Below are positions 29,601-40,075 of a stretch of 64,000 bases of DNA, one piece after another; the stretch's first letter is position 1, and each line of letters begins with the position of its first letter. A model generated the notes under the pieces. The model saw only the letters and a program-made list of their open reading frames with translations. It had not been told where the DNA came from and did no database searches. Both the position numbers and the translations under genes were made by a program. Source of the stretch: Leptodactylus fallax (lineage: Eukaryota > Chordata > Amphibia > Anura > Leptodactylidae); the NCBI GenBank assembly GCA_947044405.1, contig CAMRHE010000507.1, positions 310,001-374,000 on the forward strand, given 5' to 3'.

Positions 29601-30453
29601 TCTCTGAAGGCTTTTTCTGCAGTCCTCGGAACCTTCGACGGTATAGCTCCGGCGTGAGTTGGTACCTCCGGATCAGCGCTGCTTTAACAGACTCATAGTC
29701 CTGGTCAACTGGCAAATTGGCGTAAGTGTCCAGGGCTTTTCTCCTCAACCGGGGAGCCAGGTAACGGACCCAATCCGTCTGTGGTAGCTGATACTGCTTA
29801 CACACTTTCTCAAAGGCCCGCAAGAACGAGTCCAAATCCCCATTTGTTTCAAGGATTGGAAAGTCCTCGGAACGTAGCCTTGGTACTTGGGCTTCTGGAG
29901 TGTGTGCAGTGACAGACGGTGCCTGCTGGGAGAGCTCCATTCTTTTGAGATCAAGGTGATACTGCCGCTCTCGTTCTGCAGCTTCACGATCGGCCTGACG
30001 CTCTCGTTCTGCAGCTTCACGATCGGCCTGCCGTTCTCGTTCTGCAGCTTCACGATCGGCCTGCCGTTCTGCGGCCTGCCGTTCTGCTGCCTCACGATCG
30101 GCCTGCCGTTCTCGTTCTGCAGCTTCACGATCGGCCTGCCGCTCAGCCTGCCATTCTCGTTCTGCAGCTTCCTGAAAGCGGCACAACACCTGCAGGTATG
30201 TGTTAGGGTCACTGGTGCCTACTTGCTGTAGGGCCATTTGCCAGTATGAAACCGTTCCCATAGCAAGGCTGGGGTTACTGGTCTCTCCTGGTGAAGTAAT
30301 CCTTGGGACCGGGCTGCTTGCTGCACTTCCTGGCCTAGCCCCAAAATCAGGACTCTGCATAGCTGTGGCTGCCTCCATTTCAGCCATACGCTCAGGATCT
30401 CCAAAAGCCTGGTTCAGCAGTTCTGGAGATCTGCTTCTGAGCCCACTAGCCAT
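26698..30453 (-). CDS. Gmr1-like Gag-protease-integrase polyprotein (1251 codons)
   Basis: It begins with ATG (30453) and stays open for 1251 codons. Residues about 93-164 are a repetitive charged coiled coil (QADREAAERER units). Residues about 245-355 form the capsid C-terminal part with SCAN-like sequence (LYRRRFRGL, LMLQEQFLNI, EVQKYLLDREP). A CCHC zinc knuckle (CHACNQTGHFQRDC, 426-439) follows. Protease motif: FRDTG (485-489). Residues about 590-620 repeat the NPPSEMSPHT phrase twice. Integrase: HHCC zinc region (H869, H876, C906, C909) and DDE residues D939, D999 and E1035, then a GPY-type module (KWSGPYVV, 1172-1179). The frame ends at a stop just past integrase; RT lies downstream in other frames. 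A product with Gag, protease and integrase could still be made. Likely expressed from the 5' LTR at 30656-31593. Confidence 0.93.
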   Translation of the reverse strand: MASGLRSRSPELLNQAFGDPERMAEMEAATAMQSPDFGARPGSAASSPVPRITSPGETSNPSLAMGTVSYWQMALQQVGTSDPNTYLQVLCRFQEAAEREWQAERQADREAAERERQADREAAERQAAERQADREAAERERQADREAAERERQADREAAERERQYHLDLKRMELSQQAPSVTAHTPEAQVPRLRSEDFPILETNGDLDSFLRAFEKVCKQYQLPQTDWVRYLAPRLRRKALDTYANLPVDQDYESVKAALIRRYQLTPELYRRRFRGLQKKPSESHEDTAAQLRVWFREWTEGKSVTSQESLADLMLQEQFLNICTEEVQKYLLDREPKDLETAAAMADRYVANQLPWKPASDGWRRGKTQSVPGNPEPSWRSPQPSASRWGRPNSVPGGSYTSPAPRALSSPATSLIPQGEIRRCHACNQTGHFQRDCPNRPRNPPAPQTTAAGPSVYRVARDGPQPNANRQQVTVGDKVVMGFRDTGVDVTLVQPELVPPDSIIPGKTLTLRGIGLERFTVPMACVHLDWGAGKGMRDVGVMSELPANVLLGTDLGPMVCQYAAGANHPPSEMSPHTVCEDANFIVPVGIPAEGADNPPSEMSPHTFCEHATVTIPVNVVDELAMSKGKAKPLTEFFPPGCDNVNSTISGINLDIKELSEDWAVDSPTSAGASPPQSVSLCPPVLPPAQCDRTNADKDAVNDIVNVCHETVNVVPGGSVSLWALSDGPDVGRTSGIAVVTRSQNAKGVESLPASAPVPPSLGRITETTLRNSPTLELERSGSYVICTSLLSHSSQEFREAVQADPSLAILRERAAQPPSESDKARVYWDQGRLYWEMIPTQGEEGQLNERQLVVPQPYRRELLRIAHDIPLAGHLGIAKTKSRLSHLFYWPNLGKDVARYCRSCDVCQRMGKAGQSSKAPLVPMPIIVEPFQRVAVDLIGPLSIPSRSGKRFILTVVDYATRYPEAVALSSTRADVVAKALVGIFSRVGFPREMLTDQGTQFMSALMQGLCKITKVQHLVPSPYHPQTNGLCERFNGTLKQMLRMLVESHGSDWEPYLPHLLFAYREVLQASTGFSPFELLYGRRVRGPLALVKESWEGDATIQSVPVVEYVLRFHDRMQTMAQLVHDNMVQVQTDQKRWYDQNARERIYQLGQKVWVLVLEPKDKLQVKWSGPYVVHRQVNCVNYLVTIDPGRNRHKVFHVTMMKDHHDREATAFPVCSLLEEDLCGHAHSVRGGKVTPGSAVKPPTD

Positions 30454-30637
30454 CCACTGGTATTTGCCAAATAAAAGATAGGATAGAATAAAAAGAGTAA
30501 GGGAGGGAACAGCACCGTATCAAACTTTCACTGTATCTTAATGCTTGCTTTAATACCGAGCTTGTCTCATAGGATTACTACAATCCCCAGCATGAGAGTG
30601 ATAAAGGTCACCAACACACGCCGTTTATCCTAAGATC

Positions 30638-30655
30638 CCACCACTCTGCCACCAA
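30638..30655 (-). promoter_or_regulatory. primer binding site of Gmr1-like element
   Basis: On the - strand, directly after the 5' LTR, the sequence is t tggtggcagagtggtggg. TGG next to the LTR is the hallmark of a tRNA-primed site. The first nine bases fit the 3' end of vertebrate Leu tRNAs (..TGCCACCA), but the match then degrades, so the tRNA is uncertain. Confidence 0.5.
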
Positions 30656-31593
30656 TGTGAAAGATCCTCAGTGCGCCAACACCGCTGTGGCCCCACCTGA
30701 GTCTTCTTTCATATAAAAACCACACTCACCGCCAGTGAATGTCGGGTTCACCAGATAAATACAAGACAAGCTTTCTAAATTTTATATATTTATTAACCCC
30801 TAAATGGGTCGGTATTAACATCTAACATATACAGTTCAGAACAGATATGCAGATATATGCAAGCATTAACAGTTACTAGTTACAAGATACAGTACAAATA
30901 AAATAAAAGGGAATAAAGGTGAAATAGTTACTTTACCACACATGTCCTTGATGTGGTTCTATAGTCCAACACTCACACATGGCATGTGTGAGTCACCAGT
31001 GGAGGCTTCTTGGCATGTGGCATTAACTCCTAGCATGTGGCATCACAGTACAATAATCCAGCCTGCATGCTCTTTAAAGTGGTCTCTCAGCATTAGTCCA
31101 ATAGTCTCATCACAAAAATCTCCTCATGGTGTTCTCTTGTGGTCTGTGATGGTCTGTCTCAACTCCATAGCATAATCTCCTAGTAGCATCTCAATGATAG
31201 TCTCTGCACTGTATTCTCAGTGGTAGGTTCATCATAGTATCCTCTCAGGGGTAATCTGTCTGTAAAAAAACTCCCCCACTGGCCTCTTACCTCATCTTTT
31301 ATACCCTTTATGCCACCTCCCAGAATGAGGTCATCGGTGGCAGCAAGTCTGATGAGTTAATGCAATCAAGTCCAACTATTGTTTCTTGGATCACTCAGGG
31401 CTGTATAGGAGTACAATGGAGCCCTGCTGTGATGGATATAAAGCCCTATTGTTCCAGTGCTGCTACTACTGCCAATATACACCTAGGCTTATAGCTGCGC
31501 ACAGTATGAATAAATGGAACTAGAGAGACATATGCTACCCAGAGACCAAAATACAGCTCTGAATTATAGCCATATTTAAGCAGAATCATCACA
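30656..31593 (-). repeat. 5' LTR of Gmr1-like element
   Basis: 938 bp and nearly identical to 24264-25285 apart from the 84-bp indel and about eight substitutions seen by eye. It should hold the promoter for the element, transcribing leftward. Confidence 0.93.
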
Positions 31594-31599
31594 GAGGCG

Positions 31600-32325
31600 A
31601 GTAACCATTCTTATATCTGTAATGGCCCACAATGTCATGGCTGCACCATCCGTTATGCCAACTTATCATAAAGGGTGAAAAGGGCTGCCAACTCCCCACT
31701 GCTCCGGTGCTTTAAGAATTTAGGGCGAAAAGTAGAGATGGATGAGCGGGATGAAAATCAAATATTCCAAATTTTTCAGTTTGTAATGAAATCGAATACT
31801 TTGTGACTCATCTCAGACAAACTAAAATGGCTGATGCAACATGCATTGTGTAGTGAGAATACAGAAGAGACACGTGTCTATGATATCATAGCGTCACCTG
31901 ACATTACTTGACAGCATCTCAATCAATAATAAGTGGTAGGTGGACACCTTGCAGTGCTGAAGTCCCATGCAGTAGATATGGGCAGGTATACAAGGCATTT
32001 CAGTAATGGTGGATGTAGGGATGGAGGCGTTATTCATCACTGCATGATCCAAAACAATTACTCCATTTTCTTCTGCAATACAGAGCACTGACTGAAGCAA
32101 AACCTGCAATAGAATCAGAGGAGTAGGAGAAGTAGAACAAAGCTTAGTCAGATTTAATAAATTACAGGCAGATAGTGATAGAAATCATAGATAGGAGTTG
32201 GGAGAATAGCTGTGTGAGATCATTTCCAATAATCTAATTTTGTCTACGTCTGTTTTGCAATAGAACAGTTTGGTCTGTGACTTATGGACCTTCAGGGTCC
32301 TTCTTAGTTTCAGTTTTTAAGTTCC
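31600..32325. other. unassigned sequence
   Basis: No gene found. A MITE-like remnant (agatggatgagcgggatg, and gactcatctc at its far end) may occupy about 31735-31880. The 71-codon open frame around 31894-32109 is not recognised. Confidence 0.35.
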
Positions 32326-32329
32326 TGTG

Positions 32330-33365
32330 TACCGACAACTTACGTCTTCTGCTTGGCATGGAATGTTCTTGACACAAAAGGTCCTGTGCTTTTCTTTAGT
32401 TATAGCTGGGACAAGTTGCCGGTCTACCGGGGCTTTGCAGTTGACTACATGGTTGGTTGCAAACTGCTTTTATAGGGCCTTCCGTGTGGTTACTACGCTG
32501 CCCTTGTTTTTCAATATGTTTGAGTGCTCTTCATCAAGGGTGAGGGAACATCCGCCACTATCATTTTAGCCAACCTATATGCTCCTAACATGGGTCATGC
32601 CACCTGACTGATGAACAGTTTAGATGAACTGAAGCTATTTGCATAGAGCCAAATCCTCCTTGGAGGGGATATTAATCTAGTGATGAATCCCCTGTTAGAC
32701 TCTTCTTCCCAAAATTCTCATGTCTCCCAAGTAGCAGTGCAGAAGCTATATCTGAAACTGCAGGACTTAAATGTCCTAGATAGTTGGTGGTACTTGAATC
32801 TTGGGGGAAAGGACTTCTCCTTCAACTCAGTCTCCCACAGAACATATCAAAGGCTTGACTATTTCAGCAGGTTCATTTTAGCATTGATTTCTGGTCATGC
32901 ACCATGCACTCTGACTCTTGGTTTACTTCAGTTGACCCCTAGGGAATAGCGAATAACAAATCTCTTCTGGAGTGGAAGGAAGGTAGGGAGACCCCCCCAG
33001 AAATATCTGGAACTTTTCTTTGAAATTAACCATAAGTCAACCACTGCCCACCTCTCCCCTTGGTGTGGGAGACCCACAAATCTTATATGAGAGGGAACTT
33101 CATCTCACTTAGCTCTAAGCTTAAAAATCAGACTCAAAAAGATATAGACACACTGCTACATCACATCTCCACCCTAGAACATTCTCACAAGTTGCAGAGG
33201 TGCTAACCGAATTAACCACCCTTGATTGAAAAAAAAATTGAAATCCCTTCTCATAGTTAAATCCACAAAATCTCACCTATTATACAAAAACTAAATATAC
33301 GCCCATGGAAATAAGGGATGCTGATTAAAGCTAAAGATAGATCACATATCCATCAGATTTTTTCA
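32330..33365 (+). pseudogene. L1-type LINE ORF2 fragment (endonuclease part)
   Basis: In broken frames on + I read ILANLYAPN (about 32565), LLGGDINLVMNPLLD (about 32660), VQKLYLKLQDLNVLDSWWYL, SHRTYQRLDYF (about 32840) and, after a deletion, VWETHKSYMRGNFISLSSKL (about 33066-33125). These are the C-terminal part of the L1 endonuclease and the start of the region before RT. Many stops and frame changes. Another L1 piece in the reverse orientation abuts its right end. Confidence 0.72.
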
Positions 33366-34177
33366 ACTGTGTTTTTTTATTAAAGATTTCCAATAATATG
33401 TACAAACACACAACAATCAAAAAGAAGAATACATTGTACATTAAACCAGAGTACAGGATACGCCTGGAGGCACAGTGACGAATTCAGTCAGCAAGCAATA
33501 CAATATAAGAGAATGCCAGAAGTTCAGGAAAGGACAAACTAAATCAGAGTGGGAGTCACAGGACAGGTAACATAAGGAAGGGAAGGGGGACACAGCCAGC
33601 AAAGGAGAGGTATACCTCCGGTTAATCACAGGTCATGGTCAGCCCAAAATGTATCCCAAGGATTCCAGACAGCCTGGAACCTCTCCTCCTCATGGTTCAA
33701 GAGGGCAGTTAGGTATTCTAGTGACCGGGCATCCCTAATTCTAGCGTATAGCTCCTCAAGGGCAGGAGGGACACTTTTCTCCAATGTTTGGCCTCCAGAC
33801 ACCTAGCGGAAGTGAGCATAAGAATGAGGAGCTGGAGGGAGTTCTTACGCAACATCTCCAGGGATAAATTAAGCAGGAATGTTTTAGGCAGTAGAGGTGA
33901 AGTGTATACCCAACACCTGTTCCACCAATGTCTGGATTTGACGCCAATAAAGTTGGAGAAGGGCGCAAGACCAAAAAAGATGGTAAATGTTAGGTGTATG
34001 GGAGCCACAATGCCTGTAAGTATCCGGCACATTTGAATCAAAAGAGTGGAGAAGAGCTGGGTGTGATACCAGTGCATCCACATTTTATAAAAATGTTCGT
34101 TTTGTACGACACATCTGGAGGTCTTGACCATCCTCACCCAAATAGGCTCTCCCAAATAATCTTCCCATTTTGACATA
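33366..34177 (-). pseudogene. 5'-truncated L1 3' end (reverse orientation)
   Basis: On the - strand a degraded ORF2 C-terminus (SKWEDYLGEP.., WYHTQLF.., YHLFWSCALLQLYW) runs from 34177 down to about 33800, followed by a 3' UTR that ends in ctttaataaaaaaac at 33366. The A-rich tail and truncated 5' side are typical of an L1 insertion. Frames are interrupted. Confidence 0.7.
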
Positions 34178-34179
34178 TA

Positions 34180-34555
34180 CAAGTGGATCTCAATAAATTA
34201 GAATATCTTTGAAATGTTTATTTATTTCAGTAATTAAATTAAAATAGTGACCTCCTATATTTTCTAAATTCTTTACACACAGAGTCTTCTATTTCAAGTG
34301 TTTTATTTTTGTAAATGTTGATTTTGGATTAGAGGTAATGAAAACCCAAATCTAAGAAAATTAGAATATTGTAAGTTCAGTTCAGTCTTGTAAATTCAGT
34401 GTCACCTGCCAAGGTTTCCTAAGCCTTTAAATGGTCCCTCAGTCTGGTTCAGTAGGACACACAATCATGGAAGACTGCTGATTATGAATTGTATTACTGA
34501 ATTACTGAAATTAATGAATGTTTCAAAGATATTCTAATTTATTGAGATGCTCCTG
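34180..34555. mobile_element. 376-bp Tc1/mariner-type MITE
   Basis: The left end is caagtggatctcaataaatt and the right end on the other strand is caggagcatctcaataaatt. The inverted match continues through agaatatctttgaaa and a weaker ttcagtaatt. TA flanks both ends (34178-34179 and 34556-34557). No transposase. Confidence 0.85.
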
Positions 34556-34559
34556 TAGT

Positions 34560-35228
34560 TATGTGTAGGCAAAATGGCAGGGCCACAGGGGCCCCCACAC
34601 AGAATGATAAGCTCCACAGTGGTCACACACATTATAAAATTCTCCCAAGAGTCCCCTTGAGTTGCTTCAGGTGAACCCCAGGAAATTGAGGTTTGCGCAC
34701 TCCGGTTAGTTTTTGATGCTATTATTATACCCTGCGGTTGTTTCAGACCCCAGGGTATAATAATTGAAGGACCAGGTGAGGTGATGGAAAATAACAAGCA
34801 CTTATACTCACCTTACCTCACCTCTCCTAGGCATCCTTGCTCCATCCGGCTCTCTGCAGCATCCTCCTCGGTCCTCTTCTGCCTGCGAAGGTGGTCAAAT
34901 GCCCCAGAGGTCATGTGGGCGTGCTGACATCATTACACTGGCGAGCCCCATGTGACTCCCTGTAGCACGTGACCTCAGTCACAGGATGAAAGAGCCCTGA
35001 AGAGGATGCTGGGAACCATCGGAGTCCCAGGAGAGGTTAGTATAGGTATTTAGTATTTTTAATCATCTCTGCCGGGCCCCTTTTCATTAACAATATGTCA
35101 GGGAACCAGGCTTTCCCCAATCACTATCATGATGCTGCGGCGCCCTGGCCATCTCCAGCTGGCCGCAGGCCCTGTACGAATCTGGGCCTGGTTGCGGTCG
35201 GACCCCCTGCGACCACAATCGTTACGCC
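34560..35228 (-). repeat. dispersed palindrome repeat family copy with cagggg-type end
   Basis: The right end on the other strand reads caggggcgtaacgattgtgg, a hAT-like terminus. Inside are cagaccccagggtataataa, acttatactcaccttacctc and the opposed cccaggagaggttagtatag. The same arrangement occurs around 43980-44600. Non-coding. Confidence 0.55.
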
Positions 35229-35239
35229 CCTGCACACAA

Positions 35240-35845
35240 CCATATGACAGACTGAAGGTGAATGAGACCCTCTCACTCCCAGTTAATATAATCAATAAGA
35301 CGTGCCAGGGGTGCCCTCTTTCCCCGACACTCTTCATCCTAGTGGTAGAGACTTTATTGCAAAATGTGAGGCTGAATGACTTGACTTGATCATAATCCCT
35401 GAATCAGGCCTCCCAGCTCTCACTCGTAAACTAGAACATTTCGGATATCTTTCAGACTTGAATCAATTTGAGTAAGTAGTAAATTTGAAATATAAGTATA
35501 TCTAAGACTAGGATAGATAAATTGAAAACCCTCTCCCCCTTCTCATGGACAAAGAGGCCCCTGAAGTTTCTTGGTAAATTTTGGTGCCACCTACACATAC
35601 TACACAGCTATTCAACTGAACCAAAGGCTGGTGAGCCTTACGAGAAATGTTGCAGTCTCACGAGGGAGACGCATGGCGCCACATTCCTTAGAGATCTTTG
35701 GTTACCAGGAAGGACTTTTGGAGGACAGAGGGCTGACAACCCTATGTTAGCAGCTCCCTTACAGATGTGGGAAAGCTTACAGCCCCAGATAGCACCCTTC
35801 CTGTGGGATGCCTACATCTCTTCTTCCCCACGTTCTTCATAGTTC
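35240..35845 (+). pseudogene. L1-type LINE ORF2 fragment (RT part)
   Basis: On + I read TCQGCPLSPTLFILVVETLL (35296-35355), the conserved block before the RT active site of L1, then after stops PLKFLGKFWCH, LWLPGRTFGGQRADNPMLAA and APFLWDAYISS. Strongly degraded, frames broken, active site absent. Confidence 0.7.
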
Positions 35846-36236
35846 GGCTGGCTTACATAGTTACATAGTAGATGAGGTTGTATGAAGACATCAGTCCATC
35901 AAGTCCAACCTATAACCCTACAGTCCCCTACAGTGTTGATCCAGAGGAAGGCAAAAAACCCCATGAGGATTATGCCAATTGCCCCATTTAATGGGAAAAA
36001 ATTCCTTCCCGACACCAATCTGGCAATCAGTACAAAACCCTGGGTCAACGTGCCCTTAAAATCTAAAACCCATTAACCGTAATGTTGTTCTGTTCGAGAA
36101 AGGCATCCAGGCCCTCTTTGAAATTGTTCAATGAATCAACCATCACCACTTCCTGGGGCAGAGAGTTCCATAGCCTCGCTGTTCTTACTGTAAAGAACCC
36201 TCTTCTATGTTGCTGGTGAAACTTTCTCTCCTCCAG

Positions 36237-36450
36237 TCATAGAGGGTGTCCCCTTGTCACTGTCAGTGGCCTAGGGGTAAAAAGATCATTAGAAAGTTCT
36301 TTGTGTTGTCCCTTCATGTATTTGTACATTGTTATTAGATCTCCCCGTATACGTCTTTTCTCTAAACTGAATAACCCCAAGTTTGTTAATCTATCGTTGT
36401 ACTCCAATCCACTCATTCCCCTAATAATTTTGGTTGCCCTACTTTGCACT
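36237..36450 (-). pseudogene. CR1 ORF2 C-terminal end
   Basis: It reads QSRATKIIRGMSGLEYNDRL, LGLFSLEKRRIRGDL and LFTPRPLTVTRGHPL, the conserved C-terminus of CR1 proteins. Its upstream neighbour (..IIELERV) is now 1 kb away because of an inserted element; joining points lie at 36447-36450 and 37465-37468. Confidence 0.82.
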
Positions 36451-37464
36451 TGTAGGGAACTGCCATTTCTACTAGTATATAATGTATCTGGCTTCTTTGC
36501 CCCTGCAGTTTGGCTTCAGAGACCCCAGGCATTCAGTGCAGGTTTTGTTTTGTAAATACAGTGAGTCAGACACATGTGAGGCAGAGCTGCTGGGGGGAGA
36601 GATGTGAGCAGAGCTGCTGAGACAGACATGTTATGTCTGGGGGAGTCTAAGAGCCACTTGTTCCTCTTTACTTCACAGTATATAGTTAGGTATGTGTTAC
36701 CCCTTATATACTCACAGGACCTAGCTAGTAACCGTAGTTAGGGATCCATATATATATATAGTTCAGGGCAGTGATAGGTTAGGCTTCCGAAGGCCAACTA
36801 GCTAGTTAGAGGCCCGGTTGCACTAGTAGTTTAGCTGGCAGGTTAAGGACTCAGTGTTAGGGTAGTCAGGCCTGCATCTACTGCCGTCACCGTCGCCCTG
36901 TTTGCTGCCTGTGAAGAATCTCACCATCATCATCATCTCCTGATCAGCTGTCTGTCATCTCCTGGAAGAATCCGAGGATCCACAGTCATCCACAGGGGCC
37001 CCTGCATCTCTTCTGTTGCCTGGAGGTATTGTGCACTGGACTCTTGCTATATATCTATATATATACCCGGGTATATAACCTAAGACGGTTGAGGACTTGC
37101 TGGTTGTTGTAGTATTGCTGTGTTCTGAGTATATTTTATGTATGTATTATTACCCTGTCGATTCTTATAAAGCTACTGTTATAACCTTATGTGGTATCTG
37201 TATGTATTCTTCAGACTGTGAGATTAGTACAGTGATCCTTGTTAAGGCTACTAACTGTACTTCATGGGTAAGTCCCAGGACGAGATCCTCCCTGTAATAC
37301 AGAGGCTCTATCCTGGGTGGAGGCACTGATATATTTCATATATGTTCCCACTCTTCCCTTCAGCGAAGGCTTCAGGTCCCATTATACACACAGGTCAGCG
37401 CCAGAGTCTGTTGCGGGAGGGATAATACTCATACCCCCCCCCCCCCCCCCCAAATAGGGCTACA
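36451..37464. mobile_element. LTR-like insertion in CR1 (4-bp TSD)
   Basis: It starts tgtagggaactgcc and ends aaatagggctaca. CACT is duplicated at 36447-36450 and 37465-37468. It cleanly separates two parts of the CR1 reading frame. It contains a run of 17-18 C near 37433-37451 and no coding region. A solo LTR is the simplest reading; a TGTAG-ended DNA element is the alternative. Confidence 0.6.
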
Positions 37465-37465
37465 C

Positions 37466-38670
37466 ACTCTTTCTAGTTCGATTATGTCTTTCTTGTATAC
37501 TGGGGCCCAGAATTGTGCACAATAGTCTAACTGTGGCCATACCAGTGATTTGTATGGAGGCATAACTATGTTCTTGTCATGAGAATCTAGACCTCTTTTG
37601 ATGCATCCCATAATTTTATTTGCCTTGGCAGCAGCTGCCTGGCACTGGTCACTAAAGGTAAGCTTATTGTCCACCACAATCCCCAAGTCTTTTTCATTGG
37701 CAGTCTTACCCAGTAATTTCTATTAAGTACTTAATCATACATTTTATTTCGTCATCCAAAATGCATAACCTTACATTTGTCAATGTTAAACTTCATTTGC
37801 CAAGTCTCGGCCCCTGCTTCCAGCTTCCTTAGATCCCCTTATAATAATCTATTATCCTCATTTTTTGATTACCTTACAAAGTTTAGTATCATCTGCAAAT
37901 ATGGACACCCTTCTTTGCAAACCGTCTACCAGGTCATTAATAAAGATATTAAACAGGAGAGGGCCCTATACTGACCCCTGTGGCACCCCACTGGTGACTG
38001 TGACCCAGTCTGAATATTTACCATTAATAAGCACCCTCTGTTTCCTATCAGTGAGCCAGTTGCGAACCCAATTGCATATGTTTTCCCCCAGTCCCAACAT
38101 TCTCATTTTGCATACCAACCTTTTATGTGGTACAGTATCAAAAGCCTTTGAAAAGTCCAGATACACCACGTCCACTGCATTACCCATGTCCAGTCTTGAA
38201 CTGACCTCTTCATAGAAGCTGATCAGATTAGTCTGATAGGACCGATTCCTCATAAACCCATGCTGATTGGGTGTTATAAGATTATTTACATTGAGGTACT
38301 CCAGGATAGCATCTCTTAGAAAGCTCTCAAATATCTTACCCACCACAGAAGTCAAACTTACTGGCCTATAGTTTCCAGGCTCACTTTTAGACCCCTTTTT
38401 GAAAATTGGCACCACATTTGCTATGCGCCAATCAAGTGGAACAGACCCAGTCATTACTGAATCCTTAAATATTAGATATAAGGGTCTGTCTATCACTGTG
38501 CATAATTCCCTCAGAACTCGGGGGTGTATGCCATCCGGACCTGGAGATTTCTCTATTTTAGTGTTTTGAAGGCGGCACCGCACTTCCTCCTGAGTTAAAC
38601 AGGTGACATTTAATAGAGAGTTAACATTACCCCTAATCATGTTGTGTAAACACCGTAGAGAAGAACTCAT
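37466..38670 (-). pseudogene. CR1 ORF2 reverse transcriptase domain
   Basis: RT blocks in order: KSPGPDGIHPRVLREL, VPIFKKGSKSEPGNYRPVSL, HGFMRNRSYQTNLISFYEEV, VVYLDFSKAFDTVPHKRL (first catalytic Asp), SGVPQGSV, then past an in-frame TAG (about 37965) the catalytic FADDT at about 37890, and LDYCAQFWAPVYKKDIIELE. It would reverse-transcribe at a nicked target, but stops preclude a product. Confidence 0.9.
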
Positions 38671-39035
38671 TTAATAGTTGTGTTTTTTCCTCATCCTCCT
38701 CCACCATTACACCCAGATTATTTTTGAGAGGGCCCACATTGTCAGTTTTTATTCTCTTGTTATTTATGTAATTTAAGAATACTTTTGGATTATTTTTACT
38801 TTCCTTGGCAATTTTTCTATCAGCCTAAATCTTTGCCTCCTGTATTTGTCTTTTACACAATTTATTTTTCTCTTTATAGTTTTTTTTATAATGCTGTGTC
38901 ACTACTTTCTGTTTTAGCACTTTAAATGCTTCCTTTTTATCCCTCATTGCACTCCTTACCATTTTAGTTAGCCATACTGGTTTTCTATGATTTCTGGCCC
39001 GCTTATTCCCATATGGGATATGTTTTTTAGTGGTC

Positions 39036-39983
39036 CTATTTAGAAGGCTTTTGAAAATGTCCCATTTTGTTTATGCTGCTAAACTCCTCTCTCAGATGGT
39101 TAAAATTGGCCTTCCTGAAATTTAGTGTTTTTGTTCCCCCTTTACTGAACATTTTTTTAGTGTGTACAAGAAAACTTATTATGTTATGGTCACTATTACC
39201 AAGATGACCCCCAACCTCCACTTTTGACAATGTGTCAGGTTCATTTGTTAAAATTAGGTCTAAAAGTGCCTCGCCTCTTGTTGGGTCCTGCACTAGTTGT
39301 GATAGGTAATTGTCTTTTATTACTGACAAAAACCTGTTCCCTTTGTTGGGCCTGCAGGTTTCTGCTTCCCAGTTGATATCTGGGTAGTTGAAGTCCCCCA
39401 TAATAATGACTTAATTGTGCTTTGTGGCCTCATCTATTTGTTTTATTAGTACATTTACAGCTTCTTCCATTATATTTGGAGATTTATAACAAACCCCTAT
39501 CAGTATTTTATTATTCTTTGTTCCTCCCTTAATTTCCACCCATAAGAACTCCACATATTCATTTTCCTCCCAGATGTCCTCACGCAGAACTGGCTTAAGG
39601 CAGGATTTTACGTATAAGCAAACCCCTCCCCCTTTCCTATTGGTACGCTCCTTTCTAAACATACTGTACCCCTGTATATTTACAGCCCAGTCATAGCTGG
39701 AGTCCAGCCATGTCTCACTTATCCCCACCATGTCATATTTCTCTTCCAACATTATTACTTCTAGTTCCTCCATCTTGTTAGTGAGACTTCTGGCATTAGT
39801 ATACATACATTTCAAGGATTTATCATTATCACTACTCTTCCACTGCCTACTCACTGTTCTAACCCCACTCCCCGCTCCACCCCCAGTTACATTATTTAGC
39901 CCTCTTTTCATTTCTACGTTATCTTGCCCTCTACATCTGTTACCCTCCCCCCCAGTCCCTAGTTTAAACACTCCTCCAACCAT
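39036..39983 (-). pseudogene. CR1 ORF2 endonuclease domain (APE type)
   Basis: It reads CMYTNARSLTNKMEELEVIM, YDMVGISETWLD, KGGGVCLYVK and, after one in-frame stop at about 39411, MGDFNYPDINWE and LGNSDHNIISF. These contain the catalytic Glu (SETW), the Asp/Asn of GDFN and the SDH triad of AP-like endonucleases. The stop between the two halves makes it a pseudogene, though motifs are intact. Confidence 0.88.
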
Positions 39984-40075
39984 CTAGCCATCTTCTCCCC
40001 CAGCACAGCTGCACCCTCCCCATTGAGATGCAGCCCATCCCTACCATAGAACCTGTAGCCCACAGCAAAGTCGGC

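Larger units (their letters stand above)
24264..31593 (-). mobile_element. Gmr1-like Ty3/gypsy LTR retrotransposon, complete with TSD
   Basis: Two LTRs in TG..CA form (24264-25285 and 30656-31593) enclose about 5.4 kb. GAGGC is duplicated outside (24259-24263 and 31594-31598). Transcription runs right to left. The order of domains is Gag (with zinc knuckle), protease, integrase, then reverse transcriptase and RNase H. Integrase ahead of RT is the Ty1/copia order, known within Ty3/gypsy only from the Gmr1-type clade of fish, amphibians and other deuterostomes. LTRs differ at roughly eight positions plus one indel of about 84 bp, so insertion is recent. There is no envelope gene. Confidence 0.95.

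Noticed and set aside
33718..34036. Several overlapping frames on both strands near 33.8-34.1 kb
   Set aside because: Only the - strand carries L1 C-terminal motifs, and these are in broken frames; the + frames are shadows.
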